This document shows positions 1 to 14,195 of a stretch of 64,000 nucleotides of DNA, one piece after another. The stretch spans positions 2,580,566-2,644,565 of the forward strand of contig NC_049980.1 in assembly GCF_000003815.2 (NCBI RefSeq). The letters are read 5' to 3'. The translations under genes and the position numbers were made by a program. The notes beneath the pieces were generated by a model. That model did no database searches. It was not told the DNA's origin and saw only the letters and a program-made list of their open reading frames with translations. Source of the DNA: Branchiostoma floridae. Taxonomy: Eukaryota; Chordata; Leptocardii; Amphioxiformes; Branchiostomatidae. Each line of letters starts with the position of its first letter. Positions within the stretch are counted from its first letter, which is position 1.

Positions 1-3000
1 TGTAACTGGACTTAGCCTACTATGGTTTTCTGACTTTCTCCAGAGCATTGTGTGGATGTAGCAAGTGTAACTGGACTTTAACACAAGATGCTTTGCGCTT
101 GAGTTCAAAATGGAAAGCGAACGTACATATTGTTTCCCCTGGTAAGTAAGAACAACAACAACTATTTACACACTGGTGCATTGTTGTTCAGGAGGGAAAT
201 GTTTCATTGCCTGGGTGCGTCGTTGGCTTTTTCTTTAACTGTCTTCAGATACTTTCTTCAAATACATAATCTTCTAGTTGCAACAAAACAATTATAGGCT
301 TTGGACTAGGAAATAAAATTTGGAAGTACTTGTTGAATTGCGTATCTTGTTAAATGCCATGCCATCAAGTTAAGCAACGTTGCTTTGATCAACAATCTGG
401 TGTCCGAAAAACAACCTCAAGCTGCATACTTCACAAATAACGCTAGAAGCAAGGTAAATATCACAAGCATATTCTAGTTGGAGAAGGCAAACTGGAGATC
501 TCTATGTTTCCATAAGATACCATGAGATGTCTGAAACCAAATGTGTACGGTAAGAGACACAACTGTCACCAAACCTCTGCTCAGCAACTGGATATCCAGA
601 TATCCACATAAGAACAAACTTCACAACTCTGGAGTTGCACAGAATCAGACATGTTTGTTATTCCGAGGACGGAGTGTCTGTCTAGAACCACTGGCTCGTC
701 GCCAGAATGTACTTGTGGTTAGTTTGCGGGTAAGGGTTCCTTGTCTGCAAAACAGAATGTTTTATAGAATATGTTTTGGTCCTTTCCTATATCTGGATGG
801 AAACCACCACTTAAGTGGTTGGTTACTAAACAAAAGGTGCATTTGCATGAAGAGGAAAACTCCAACCTTTGTGGAAAACCTGCAAGATGTTGGAAGAAAA
901 CGCCGGCAACATGTGGACTCATCGGTTTTAAGGTAAAGCATGTAGTTTTTCGTATGCTTCTTTATGATAAATTCTTTTCCCATTTTATTTCGTGTTGACT
1001 TTGGTGACATTTAGATCCTTAAAAATTATCTATTTTCATGAGTTGTGGAGAGTACGAGAACTTTCATATAAAGTGTGATAGATATTGCACAATTAGCAAC
1101 ACACCCACAGCATTTTATTTACTCTTGTTAGTTGTTAAAATGGAAAGACAGTATTCTCCAATGATTAAACCTTTCCTCTTAAAGAAACCACATCCCGTAA
1201 ACGTGCATGGGTTGGGCATAAAGCGAGGATTATCACATGCACAGAGACAAGACTGCTGATTTCTTTTATAAGTGTACATCATTCCTGCTTAGATTTGTGC
1301 AATTAGACAAACAAGCACAATGTAGAACAAGGTGGACCTGGGACTACAAACAACATCAAACTTGTAGGCACACACCAGTTAAAGTAAGACTATCATGTGT
1401 TTGCATAACATATACATGTGAATGTTGTGTTCTGTATTTTATGTGAGGCGTCTACAATCCGCATACGCTGCCTTTATTGCATGCATCACGTTTAGTGCAA
1501 TATTTTGCCAATAAATAAATAATATCTAATTTGAGTGCGGTGACATTGTACCATTATTTGCATTCCAAACGATTGCTACAAGCTTAAGTGCACATCTGAA
1601 GTAATGTGTATGTGTGGAGAGCCTTCTTCATACGAACCTGCAAACTAACTCAAAGTTAGAAAACAAAGGTCCCTGTCTGTTGTATGCTTACGGACATAAT
1701 TACATACTTTAGATCAAGTTACAGAATCATTTTTCTGTCCCTCTTTCACATCACCTTACTTTCTTTCATATTTCCTTACTTTCTTTCATATTTCCATTGT
1801 TACCATCTCTTGTAATGCACAAAGTATGAAATTATTGTGCCTGCGAGAATAGTGTAACATTGAGATTACACAGAAATGTTCACTTGTACCGTCAGTTTGA
1901 ACGCAAAAGTCTGTCACAAGATGTTGAGGAATTGAAAAGATAAATATTGTCAGTGAAGTTGATATATATCAGTTCTGTTTCGTCGAATAGATATTCTTAA
2001 ATTAAAACGTTTGAAGTTGATGTTCTAGTTTCATAGAGAACGTACAAAAAATATAATTCTTGGACATACCTTTGTTAGTTACGACATGGCTTTAGACCAA
2101 TTGTCCCGAACTTTGTACAAACTACAAAGTTTGATACTTCTTTGCTGAGCTCTTCGTCCTTCTCAAAATGGCTGCCGCCAAACCGTCAGGTCCAAGCACC
2201 AAATAACACAATACCAATGTAGAACTGCTAGGTATAGGAAGACCACACTACCTTAGCTTGTCGACAAGCTCAACAACTCAAAGTGCTAGAGGCGTTAATA
2301 AGCATTTGGATGTATACGCAGCTATTTTAAAAGTAACTACTGTAGGGTTTAGGGTTTGTAATGTTTTGAATATTGTATTTCCATTGCTGTTCATTTTAGT
2401 TGTAAAGCATACTGCTATTCAGCCGAAATAGTATGTTGTTTTATGTCGCGCGATGACAGAAATGAATCATTCATTTATGTAGGAAAAATATTTCTACGAT
2501 AACTTTGAAATTAAGTAAGGGATACCCTTGTTTCCTTTTGCGCCACTTGCCCATTTGAATCATGCAAATTTTAGTCTTTATGCGTTCAAATTCGTTTGTC
2601 TTTCTGATGAAAAAGATTCATGACCACCGATGTTTGTGTCTTGCTATGAAAAATCTGTTACGATCAATACGTCGTGGGCAAGGTACACAACTCAAATTTC
2701 GAGGCAAAATGATATAAACTCTGAAGCCATTTATCTATGTATCCACTAGGTTTCAAATCATTGTGTTCATTACTTTTCAGTCAATGTCCTTTTGAAAATT
2801 AGGATTAGTGGGTAAGTGGTGAGAAAAAAGAAATATACAAAAACGAGGTCAAAATGCTCGGTGAAGAATCCCTTCGTATGTTAACTATAAAGAAGTTGGT
2901 ATCTGACTTTCAGGAGAGTCGAAGTTGACTCGCACACCTCAGGTCGCAGTTGAATTCTTCCCCTTTCTCTACTATGAGGTTTTAGATTTCAGAAATCACA

Positions 3001-6000
3001 TTTGGCCGCAGTATATCAATTTCAATACGTCTTGTCGCGCTTTCCCAGAAACGAGTAAAACTCCATTCAAGATTAATTTTAGTTTCATTATAGCAGCAGA
3101 ATAAAAGAGCTTACAGCTTGCATTCCTTGTCTGCAACCCTCTCCTCCAAATTGTGACAAGGCTCATAACTTTTTCACCAGCTTTATCACTCCATCGTAGT
3201 TTATCTGATTCTCGAGGATAAGTCGCTCTTATCATAACATGCATTTCTCTAGATGGCATTTTCGGCAAATGAAGCCTTAAATGCAAGAAAAAATTAGCAT
3301 TTCCGTTGTTGTGAAATATCTTGGAAATTCTGTTGCAATACGATCGTACTGCCTGATCACACTGCCGAAAGTTAATTAGTACGTTACTTCTATGAAAACA
3401 ATATGTATAGAGAGAAACATACTGTATACATATTTTCAAAGGAATCATTAACTTCAACTATGTTGAATCTTAATGCCATACTTAGGCACAATTCTTGCAC
3501 CCTATATAACAACAATTATTGCCACAACAAAAGTACAACGACTTTTCTTTTACAGCAATAAAACAAACACACAAATGAATTAAGCTTCACATGAGTATTG
3601 GTCTGACTCAGTAAATTCACATGCTAAGTTTTGCGTATCGCTTGCACTACTGGTTCTAATGTCTAAACATTTTTGATGTGTCGATGATGAAAGTTCGACA
3701 TCCTCGCAATAAGATACGCAAAGTAACAATTGCTAAATATGAGTGTTTTCACAGTGTTTCCTCATAAAATTTCATTGCAAATAATCTGAAGAAAATAAAT
3801 ATATCCGTTTATTTTCGAGTTTTATTATAGCTCCACGTTGTAGTCAGGTTGGGATGGAGGTCACGCTGTGACTTCAAACCGACATTTTCCATCTTTCACG
3901 CCTATGAGGCCGATCTGACATCTGAATTAGTTCCAGAGAATTTTCCCGGACCGCAAGTTCAAGTTCACGAGTCAAGTTCAACGCGAGTGTCACTCTAGCG
4001 TGGCTGGGAAGTCCCCGCACCTGCCAGCTCCGGCCGGCCACAACAAGCAAAATTAGCCATGACGAAAGTGACGTATCGCGGTCAGAGGAAAGTGCAGGGT
4101 TCTCGCCTGGCCCTGTGTTATTGAAATGAGAACCCGCCGCTGTCATAACTCACTGGATTCCTGCACACTTTGTACCGAGACAAGCAGTTCCTCTCCGCTT
4201 TGTCCCGTCAGCTTTTGACAAAGATCTACATTGTCTATTGTCGAAGTTGGCAGAAATTGGCGGTTATCGTGCAGAAAATGCGGTAGATGTCGATGACTCC
4301 GTTCTAAAGCTGCCGATTTGTAAGTTTTAACACATCACACGGTCGGACACATGGCGATGAGGACAACTTTTTCAAAGTGAAAACTTTTAATACTTATTTA
4401 AAAGGCCGTGTAAAATCGATGGGCTGTTAACGGGCATACAAAAATCATCAAGGAAGCCAATGTATGTACCATACAACATAATCAAAGAAAAAAGGCTAGT
4501 GTTATGATGCCATGAACACTCAAAGTCAGAAAATGCGGTGGATGGCAGGGGTTTAAGATCTTCATGTTTCATCCCAACGCACCGTTGCACACACAGCGAT
4601 GAGGAGAACTTTTCCGAAGTGAAAACTTTCGCTCAATGTTGTATCTCACTGCACTTTGACATCTTTCGGAAAGAAATCATTTATGTTGGGTGCTAACCTT
4701 TGCTTGAGTTACAAGCATTGTAATCATCGCTAATAGCCAGCCGCCGAATAAACTTGCAATCATTTGGACCCATGAGCCATGTTTTTTTCTCACTTTTTAC
4801 AAATAGCATACACTTAAACAGTAACAGTTTGGCAAGCCATTGGCCGACAGTAGAGGTGGGTACCAGTACAGAAAATTCAGGTCCAGCTACGGTCTAGGTA
4901 AGGTCTGGACCGGAACCTGGACCTAATTATCTGTAAAAGCTTGTGAATATAAATACTCAAATATGAGACTCAAATCATTGGTCCATTTCGCTACAAAGGA
5001 TTCTGTTGGGGGAGTATCCGACGTCCACTGGTGTATACAACACTAACAACTTAGACCAAGTTTGACTGTAGAAACTTGGTAAAAATTAATATCAACATGA
5101 CTCTACTTCGCTCTTGGACCTGTAAGCTCGGAAACACTGCCGATATTATATGTCCGTTTTATAATGGGTTCCATATCCGGTCCACTGACTTTTTTGAGGT
5201 CCGTTTTTTTGGACCAGTCCAACAAGAAAAACGGTTTTGTACCCACCCCTAGCCGACAGTGATTATACTCCGCGTTGTACAAAAAACGTATCAAATATCA
5301 GACATTTTCATTTGAGTTCTAGATAAGTACAGTACATAAACGCTTATCAATGTCCACGACAATACAACATCATGATTAGGCCAATAAATGAGTCTTACAA
5401 TTTCTAGTTATCAACAAAAGTCTTATACTGATCGTAAAAAGTCAGCATGTGCAGTGACTGAACGACTGGATACGACATGATAGTGTTGTCTAGACCATCA
5501 ACTACACCTAAAAAGCTAGATCCAGAGATATTCGTCCAAGTTTCGGAAACTAAGTGGTTGTCCGTATAAATAATGATATAAATGAAAGAAACATGTCTAC
5601 AGTTATTGCTACTTGTGATTTATAATAAGTTAGCGTTATGTTGTTACTTGTTGCGCATTTTGGTACAGCTTGTAAGCTCAACACAGGAGTTCGGAAACTG
5701 GATTTTAGTCGATCACACCTATTTGAATATTATGCCAGTCGCATCAAAATATGCAGCATTGGAAAGCTTTGTAATGGACCTTTACATGATATCGCGTTTG
5801 TTATAACCGTACATCGATTGGTTTGAGTACCAGGGCCTGTTATATGAATATGGTGCGAAAAAAGGTCATATGTCTGTTGCTTCTTTTATTATTATCATTA
5901 TGTGTAATATTGAAAAGTCTGTCTTCCTCTTTAGATTAATGCTTCATTTGTTACGATTATGATTTTGTGCAACAGGCTCCGCAAATTTGTGGGTGAGTCG

Positions 6001-6388
6001 CCCCATAAAGTGCCAAATCAGACACAAAATCAGACACTGGCAGCGGATTTTTGGTACGTTTGTTTTGCGACTCATTCACAAAATCAGCCCTGGTGTTCCA
6101 CCTTTAAATGTAGTATCATGAATAATTGGCGACATTGTAAATCATGTTGATACGCTTTTCCATGATATGTCATACTAAACACTTTCCATTTTTTGCATGT
6201 AAAGTCTTCTTTTGCAGTCTGCAAATGTTGTTTGATGATTATTGTTATATGTGATTTCAAACTGGGGATATAACTACTTTGCAAGGCAGGAAAGTGCACG
6301 GAACCTACAGAAAATTGTTGCATGTTGAATACAGTAGTAGTCCACTGTGTTCTGCCGATGCAGTGGTCTGGACACTCTGCATCAGCGC
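1..6388. other. No gene seen
   Basis: AT-rich spacer with only short or unlikely open frames. About 4850-5250 shares ggtaccagtacagaaaattcag-like and ggtctggaccgg blocks with the inside of the Harbinger-like elements, so an old relative probably lies here. Confidence 0.6.
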
Positions 6389-6906
6389 TCAGTCTTTCTT
6401 CATCTCTCTCCACTGCGTCTTGTTCATCGCCAGCTTCCTGAGCTCCCGCAGTTTTCTTTCTGACCGCAATGGTGCAAGAAATCTATCATCGAGGTCAGCC
6501 CTCAGTAAGCCTAACAGGTTCTTACAGTGCCTTCCTTTTCGAGCTTTGTAAGTGTTGGAACCAATAAGGGCAAAGTCTAGGGCCTGTTGGGCAGGTTGGT
6601 ACATGTTGGCATTCTTAGTACATGTCCAAACATAGCCCATCCGGCATGTTTTACTTTTGTGGACAGTTGGCTTGTGTTGCACAACTTATACAATGCTTTG
6701 TTTAAAATCAGCCTGTTTGGCCATCGGTGCCCTGTGATTGTTCGTAGGTGTTTTCGATGGCAGGCATCTAACTGGTCTAGCATTGTCTGTGGAGCTGCCC
6801 AGCTTGTACAGTTGTAAAGCATGATAGACACGCAGGTGGCATTGTACAGTAGCAGTTTTTTCTCCAACGGAATTTTTGATCGGCGGATCCATATTTTATG
6901 TATCAT
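6389..6906 (-). mobile_element. Truncated 3' end of a non-LTR retrotransposon reverse-transcriptase ORF
   Basis: Minus-strand translation gives KKLLLYNATCVSIMLYNCTSW, then LDACHRKHLRTITGHRWPN and AMFGHVLRM. This is the typical region after the reverse-transcriptase catalytic core in many non-LTR elements (LYxxxVxSxLLYGxExW, then RxRxILGIxWxD, then WxGHVLRM). A frameshift near 6600 moves to the frame containing RKGRHCKNLLGLLRADLDD. The catalytic core is absent. It is a dead fragment. Confidence 0.75.
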
Positions 6907-9900
6907 ATGTTGAATACAACAAGTCAGTTTAGTTCAGTCATCCATCTGGTGATACAACAAACCTTAGCGTAACTATAACGAAAAAAACAGCTCTATGGTA
7001 CCGTTCCATCTCTACACAAGTCAAGCGTCGCAGGTTAAGACTTGGTGCAAACTTTGAGATAACAAAGTGAACTCGCTGGTGTTCACTAGCTTCCACTACA
7101 CTGCCAAAATCTTTTTTTCTCGTGTATCTTGTTTTTCTTCCTCACAGAAAAATTATCTTCCAAGAAGAAAATTATTCTGTCCCCAAGAAATCTTAGAAAA
7201 ACGTGCTTGTCCATGGGGCAAGCAAATTTTTGTTTGAATTTTTTGAGACATTTTTTAGATTAATGTTCTTACACCAAGAATACTTTTCTTAGATCAAGAG
7301 CAAAATTCTTGTATTTCTTAAGAGTTATGAAAAAGCAAGCATTTCTAGAATTTTTTTCTTGGATCATAAGAAAAAACAAGAAGATTTTGCTTAAAGTTCC
7401 AGAAAATACTTAGGTGTGAAAAGAAGAATAAGAAAATTGTTCTTTGCGTGAGAATTAAGATTTTTTGGTAGTTTCTTGTTTTGCTTAGAATTTTATTCTA
7501 CATTTTCTTCTTGTTATAAGAATTGTCCATGGGGTAAGCAAAACAAGCAAAAATCGTTTTTGGTAGTGTATGGACTCCTGAAGCAAAAAGAGATCCCCCC
7601 CCCCCCCCAACATCTTATATCAAATAAACATGTTCAAATAAGAAAGCTCCAACTGACAAGATGTATGATAGAAAATGCAGGAAGTTGAACTTAATGAATG
7701 CTTGAACTCTTTTATAGGACAAGAAATATAAAGCGGCAAGAACGAACATTTTACGCCTCTGTGTCAGGAACTGAGACATGTTTCTTTCGGCTTGGCATAT
7801 ATGATAACATCAAATCAAGTTTTTGTCATTGGGCTTTTTTTTCCTGAAATACAGTCATACTGTCTATAGACTAGCCAAATGCGGCTACTATAGACAGGTG
7901 GCAACTGTAGAGGGCTGGCCACCTATATAGAGAAAATGCTGATCAATCAACCACGAGCAATAAGTTACACATGATTTCAGTACCCACTGATCTTTATTCA
8001 TGTAAACACTGCACAGGTAAAACCATGTTTAGATTTGCAGTTCAAATGCTTTTGATATTAAGAAAAATAATACATGTACTGTAATTAATCTGGCACTGCA
8101 TGTAATGAAAAAATATAGGCTAAATAAAAGTTCTAAACAGTTTCTGTGAATTGCTCAAGCTATGCCCCAGTTTCTGACCGACTTTTCTTTCATGTTCATA
8201 ATCCTGAATTGACGTTTATACATTTTTATATGAACAACATATTTTAGTGTAAATACGTAGCTGGATACAGTCTGCAATGTTGAAAATAAAATCAACACAA
8301 AGATTAGTGGAACTTGATTTCGGTCGATCATATAAAAAAATACTTTATTAATTGCATTGTATCATATATCATAAGAGACCCTGTGTATTACTCTTTACGA
8401 TCATATTCTATATATTATGTTCGGGCGTTTATGAAGTAAGCATCAGAGCTACTTATGTGAGTTGGTCGAGAAAAAAGTGCCTACATGCTTACTAATCATA
8501 TGCCCATTGTTTTTACTGATTAGCATAATGACGTGTTTTAGAGTTAATACCAAATTACCAAGAGGGCATTTCTTGCACTTTGTTCTAACATTTTGGAAAT
8601 CTTTGTGACAATCTAACTGTGATAATTAACCGTCTAGAACTGTTTATAGCATCTGTGTGATGTTCTAAATATTTTCTACAGTATTCAAACATGTTAGAAA
8701 CATTTCTAACGTCAGATACATTATTTCTGTAAGTTTCAAAACTTTTCCAACATATATTCATCATTTGTGATCACATGTTCAAACATTGAAACAATATTGT
8801 GTATCTGGGTCAGTGGGCTGGGAATAGGGCATTTTAAACATCCTTGCCAAGTGCAGGAAATTATGTCTGTCTGCCACCTTTTCAGGAAAGAGTCACCAGT
8901 GTCTACTGAAGAAAATCTAAAAGTATAAGACCCAAACAAAGGACCCAGCTTATCAGCTTGGTTTATGGGGACAATAAAAGTTTTCATGGAGAAAACATGA
9001 TGAAAATTGTTGAAACATGTTGGAATTCGAACAATGACAAAAACACAAAGATGTTCAAAAATCGTTCCAAATAAAGAGATAATTATACCGTTACTTTCCC
9101 AATATTGTAACATGTATAAATAGGTTCAAACATGTTCAAATTTTCAATTGTTTGAACAATTTAGAACTTTTACTCAAAATAGTTCAAACTTATTGCAAAT
9201 GTTATTTTAAATTCCTCTCAGTGACTTGGAATGGAAAGCTTGTACATTTTACTTTAAGTCTTTTTAACGGTCACACATTTGTGTTGAATCGCCAACAAAA
9301 AAGGAAGGACATTTCCGTACCAACGTCAAGCACGCATGTGTCAGCTCTGGAGTTCGACTTTTGAATAAGAAAATTCGATACCATTGTAAACGATAACACA
9401 GAAATATTCTATGAAATCTAAGCTTTCGAACTTTTTCTGCCTTAAAAGTTTGTCTAGAAAAAACGTCAGTTGATTCCCAATGACTTGGAGATAGATTGCC
9501 TCGAAGGAAGAGAAAAAAAAATGGTCGCTTGAAGTCCTTATTCAATAACGACTCCGTCAAAGACTATAAATTATTTTTCTGTCTGTTTAGTTATTGTCAA
9601 CATATGAACAGGGATATGTGAGCGAATAATTGTTAAGCAAATAAACCAGCTCATTCTAAAACAATAACATATCTTTGCGCCTCACATATAACTGATGCCA
9701 GTAGCTGAAAGTCTACAGCATTTAGCAACTTTACAAAAATGGTTCCTTCTCTGTCTAAGTGTACCTCATGGGCCTGCTGAAATACTCGTGTGTGTTGGAG
9801 TACAATCTAGAAATATCTCATCCTCTTGAGGTTCTTTCATCTGTTGTTGCTATGATTCCTGGTATAAGCAAATATTACATAATGACAAGCACTCTAAGAC

Positions 9901-12900
9901 CGCAAGGACAAGATTGGCGTACTTAAAAAAATCTACTGATGCAGCATCAGTAATCATCCCCTGGGTATGTAGTTGTATAATTATCAGTGTAGATTTGAGT
10001 TAATGGTAATGTTATACGGATCGCAACATGTGTGTAACTTTCGAGACTTTCATTGTGATGGGACAAACTCTTCTTTCTTTTCTTAACATAACTGTATCAC
10101 TAATGTTATTATGTGTATTGCATGTAGGAGCCACACATAATCTGCAATGATGTCAACATATAGGCTCTTTTTCAACTTTTTGAAAAAAACTTCAATGTGA
10201 GGAGGCCATTTCCTATCGCATTTATTTCCAACTCGCCACAATGAGTCATTACCGTTGAAGAAACTTATTAGTTATATCTAAACAATCGTTTTTCACACAC
10301 AAGAAACGGACTGTAAAACAATGGATACGTCGATGAAGGTTGGACATCCAGGTAATAAGATATGCCAAAAAGCAGTCACTCAAGTAACTGGATATGGTCT
10401 TGGAAACGGTTTAGACGTTTCAACTAGTATCCACTAGCTTTCGGCAGTAACAATGAGGAGATCTGGAAGAAACTGGCGTTCTATACCCTAACTATGAACG
10501 AACTTCAAGACAATTTTAGATGTCCAATAGGAAACATTGCAAGACAATTTCAGACTAAAGACAATTCGGATTCAAATACGAAACAAAGGTATGGCAAAAG
10601 TAAAGATAATGTAATAGATGTAGTGATCTCAGTGCGTCACCGTGCTGTGTATATATGTATGTCTTGACATGTAATAGACAAATGTAGTATTTATTCATGA
10701 AAGGTCAACAAAAGGGGTACAGTTGTACCCGAAAAAAGTTTAAGCACAATTCGTTTCTACATGAAAAACTTCCCTCAGACACTCTAACGCCACTTATAGT
10801 CGAAACTGCCCAAGACGACCACTCAGACGGCTAATGAAATATTATCTAACTATGACCACTATAGACAGGATGCTTAATATCATATTGCCGACCAACTTCG
10901 CCTCCGGCTACAAGTTATACACATACAAGAGTGGTTTAGTAGTACCAAAAAGAATCCAAAAATGGCTATAAACAGGAAAATACCTGTGTGATATAAATAA
11001 CTTGTGAATCCATAACACAGTTAAGAATCAGTAGCCATAAATTGAATGTAGAAACAGGAAGATACCACAATGTAGCCCCTGACAAAATCATCTGCCCATT
11101 TTGTCCAAAGCAAATTGAAAATTTAACTTCGTTATGGAGTGCCCTATGTATGGTATGTTATGTTACGCAATAAGTTATTCACATTCCTATCACATTCCTA
11201 TATCTAAATACTACAGGTGTCAAGATACTAGATACCAGAAGTAGATTTGACGATGTATTCAGATCCGACACCTATTATAATGCTAAAATAGGTAAATGCA
11301 CAAAATATTGCTTTGTAATCAGAAAGTTAGTGACACTCAAATTTAGCCCCACCTGATTGTATATAGGATTTTTTATTATCATCCTATATTTTTTAATTAG
11401 TAGAATTGTAAGATGTCTAATGTATTCTTTCTCTCTCTTTTGTTGTAGTTTATAGTTGACCATACAGAGGAACTACTTTTTGTCGTGTCAATAAAGCGTC
11501 CAGGTATGTCAATGGAAGAACATCATCTGAGAGAACAATAGACAGGCGCTCCTTATGTAGAGGTGGTCACCTGTACAATGTTTGACTGCAAAAGTTGTGA
11601 TATTAGGGAATAACCTTTTCACCTATCATCAGTTGTCATTAAGTTAAAAAAAACATTCACCAGTAATGACATAGTTGGTCTGAAACTTTGGGACGTTCTT
11701 GTTCATTTTACTTAAAAACTTCTACTCATTCACGATGACTCTGAAACATGCAGGTTGCCGCAGTTGTCAACACACAATGCCAATTTCTGCGTTTTGACAA
11801 TTGTAGTAAAGATGTGGTCTATATGCAGCACAAAAAGGAAAGCTTATTTCTAACCCTGTATAATGATACCAAATATATAATTATTCTACATTCAAGAGTC
11901 AAGCACAAGAGCTGACTGTGTGAGCGGATAGAACATCACTGTCAAAATCCACTGCCTCCACTATGTCTGGCGTTGTAGCACGTTTAGGCGACACATCAAC
12001 GAAATTGTGCACAACAGTGACATCATAAGAAATGAGATTTTTCAAACGAAAAGAAACAAATCTCTACAAATCACCCGGACTCCAGGAAGAAAAGTGACAT
12101 ATCAGTCACTAATGGAGATCTGTATAACCAAACCAAACCAAAACCAGGATTTGCCATGATGATGTAACCCATAATGCCAATCATTTAAAAAACATCGTAG
12201 GATATGATGAAGGGAAACATTTTTCGAGCCTGCGCAAGAAAGTAGACTCCATCAATGAATGTAAAAACATACATAAAAACTATGATGATGAAGAGCAACA
12301 ATCAAGATTTTAATCATATTTCAAACAATATAACTGATAAAATGTCAACAGAAATCAAGTTTCCTAACCGTTTAAGTCAATGGAGGTTAGACATCAATGT
12401 AATAAGAAATGGCAGTACTCAAGCCGGATATGATTTTGGAAACAGCCATTGACCGTTTCCTTACTTTTTACTTGGTTATCATCATCATCGCGGGCTGCTT
12501 GCCCGGACCAAGTCCACCCACTCCTTCCGGACGTCTGTGTCCCCCATAACGTTCTTTAAATCCTCGACCCGCAACCCCACATCACGAGCAAGCTGATCTA
12601 TGTAGGTTATACTTGGTTTATATATATATATATATATACTTGGTTATATGGGCGGAAAATATCCTGCAAATCACTTTTAGGACCTAAAAATATAGAAATA
12701 CCAAATTGAAAGCAAAGTACAGCGTCCACCAAACTCTATATCATCGTAAATTTCCTTTTCATCTATATTTTGATACAATTTAAAAGAACTGGACTGCCAT
12801 TCACCCATTTGTTCACTTCTTAGTAAGACTGGACGTTCCAGTGTGAATTGACATACCAAATACCCAAAACGCGGGTAATACATTACAGGAAAAGTTTAAC

Positions 12901-13039
12901 TTAGCTGTAAATTTCATAGATTGTTTGGAAGTCTGATTTTGATCCGATTCAGCAATTGTAAAATACTGACGAACTTTTTTTTTTGTTCAGCGTCTTATTC
13001 TCTCAATGTTACTTATCTAGGTTTATCAACTGTTAAGTA
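6907..13039. other. Mostly no gene seen
   Basis: AT-rich sequence with a poly-C run (about 7591-7603) and the 10.3-kb repeat. A fragment at 12.48-12.60 kb (cgggctgcttgcccggacca) looks retroelement-like but could not be assigned. Confidence 0.6.
10320..10600 (+). repeat. Dispersed repeat, copy 1
   Basis: From cgtcgatgaaggttggacat to agacaattcggat it matches the copy at 13.04-13.27 kb over most of its length (for example gatctggaagaaac and tgtccaataggaaac). Part of it is also at 12.38-12.45 kb. No intact reading frame. Confidence 0.6.
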
Positions 13040-13270
13040 TTATACGCCAAAAAGTAGTTACTCAAGCAACTGGATATGGTTTTGAAACGGTCAGACGTAT
13101 CGGATAGAATCCACTATCCTTCGTCAGTGACACTGAAGTGATCTGGAAGAAACAGGTCTTTTACACTCTAACTGAGAATGAAGACAATTTCATATGTCCA
13201 ATAGGAAACGTTGTAAGACAATTCAGACTGAAGACAATTTGGATTTCAAAGGATAGCAAGGCTAAGACAC
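13040..13270 (+). repeat. Dispersed repeat, copy 2
   Basis: Second copy of the 10.3-kb repeat. It ends about 80 bp before the Penelope-like fragment, so both may derive from one larger element. Confidence 0.55.
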
Positions 13271-13351
13271 AGTTAATGAAAATGAGTCAATTAGCTCCTG
13301 TTGTTTTAGTTGCAGGAGCTAAAAGTTTTGTTGTGGGGGGGGGGGGGGCGT

Positions 13352-13552
13352 AATGCTATGTCCCAAGTGCCGGAAAGTTCCATGCGTAGCCCCCCTTTTC
13401 TGTTGAGGGTGGGATTGTATATCCTCTCATATATGGCCTCTCTTACTCCCCGTTCAAACCAGCGGGCTTCACGGTCTAGGATGTCGGTAGATTGGAGGTT
13501 GAAGGAGTGTCCTGGGTTGTGTTCTAGGTGGTTGAAAATAGCAGAAGAGTAA
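13352..13552 (-). mobile_element. Fragment of a Penelope-like element C-terminus
   Basis: Minus-strand reading gives AIFNHLEHNPGHSFNL, ILDREARWFERGVREAIYER and NPTLNRKGGLRMELSGTWD. The pattern H...H, ILDRE, WFxRGVxEAIYxR, PxLNRxGG is the tail of the GIY-YIG-type endonuclease region of Penelope-like retroelements, as far as I recognise it. The fragment is short, and a (G)12 run at its end marks a break. Confidence 0.55.
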
Positions 13553-13773
13553 AGTAAAGTATTAGAAAAAAATCCACTTGTGTATATGGTCGCTTTATGT
13601 TCGGGCTCGTTTTATTAAAGTCACAATTCGGTATACGTTTTGGTAGCTTAAGGGCTATTATCAGCTGCATTTGGAGTTTTCAAAGTTGAGTCCTACCTTA
13701 CAGAGTGGATTTCTTTTACTCCAAACGTCATCACTTTGTACATTAACTGTTAAAAACAATTGACAAGTCAACA

Positions 13774-14186
13774 TAGCCTGGTTACCAAACCCCAGCCCGA
13801 TCTCAAGTATCTATCGTGCAGGGTCTGGCCAGATGGGATAGGAACTCTTCTCAATTTTGCCCCTTATAGTGGGCAAACAACTCCACCAATAGAACAGCAC
13901 AGGATCAGCAGGAGGTAATTACACCCCTACCATGATTGGTTAAACACCCCCAACTGTACTTTTTGAATACATAGCACTGACCACTAAGTACCTGATTCGC
14001 TACTGTGATAGCCTGCTGACCAACTGTGGTGTGTTGTAGCTGGCTACCTGTGGTGAGAGTGGTCATCAATCCTAAAGGTTCTCCTCCCTCTGGTCAAGGG
14101 CCTTCGAGAACCTTTCTACAGCCATCCTGCAGTCAGACCCCAACACGAAAGATATATTTTGAGGTTGGGGTATGGTATCCAGGCTA
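13774..14186. mobile_element. MITE with TAGCCTGG termini and 9-bp target duplication
   Basis: The ends are inverted repeats of about 22 bp (tagcctggttaccaaacccc and the complement of ttggggtatggtatccaggcta). It is flanked by aagtcaaca on both sides (13765-13773, 14187-14195). No coding capacity. The 8-9 bp duplication points to a hAT- or Mutator-type transposase in trans. Confidence 0.85.
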
Positions 14187-14195
14187 AAGTCAACA

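Noticed and set aside
2996..3457. Minus-strand frame of 153 codons
   Set aside because: No motif, AT-rich codons, and no splice or repeat support.
3874..4146. Minus-strand frame of 90 codons in a GC-richer patch
   Set aside because: Could be an exon, but no splice sites or domain support it.
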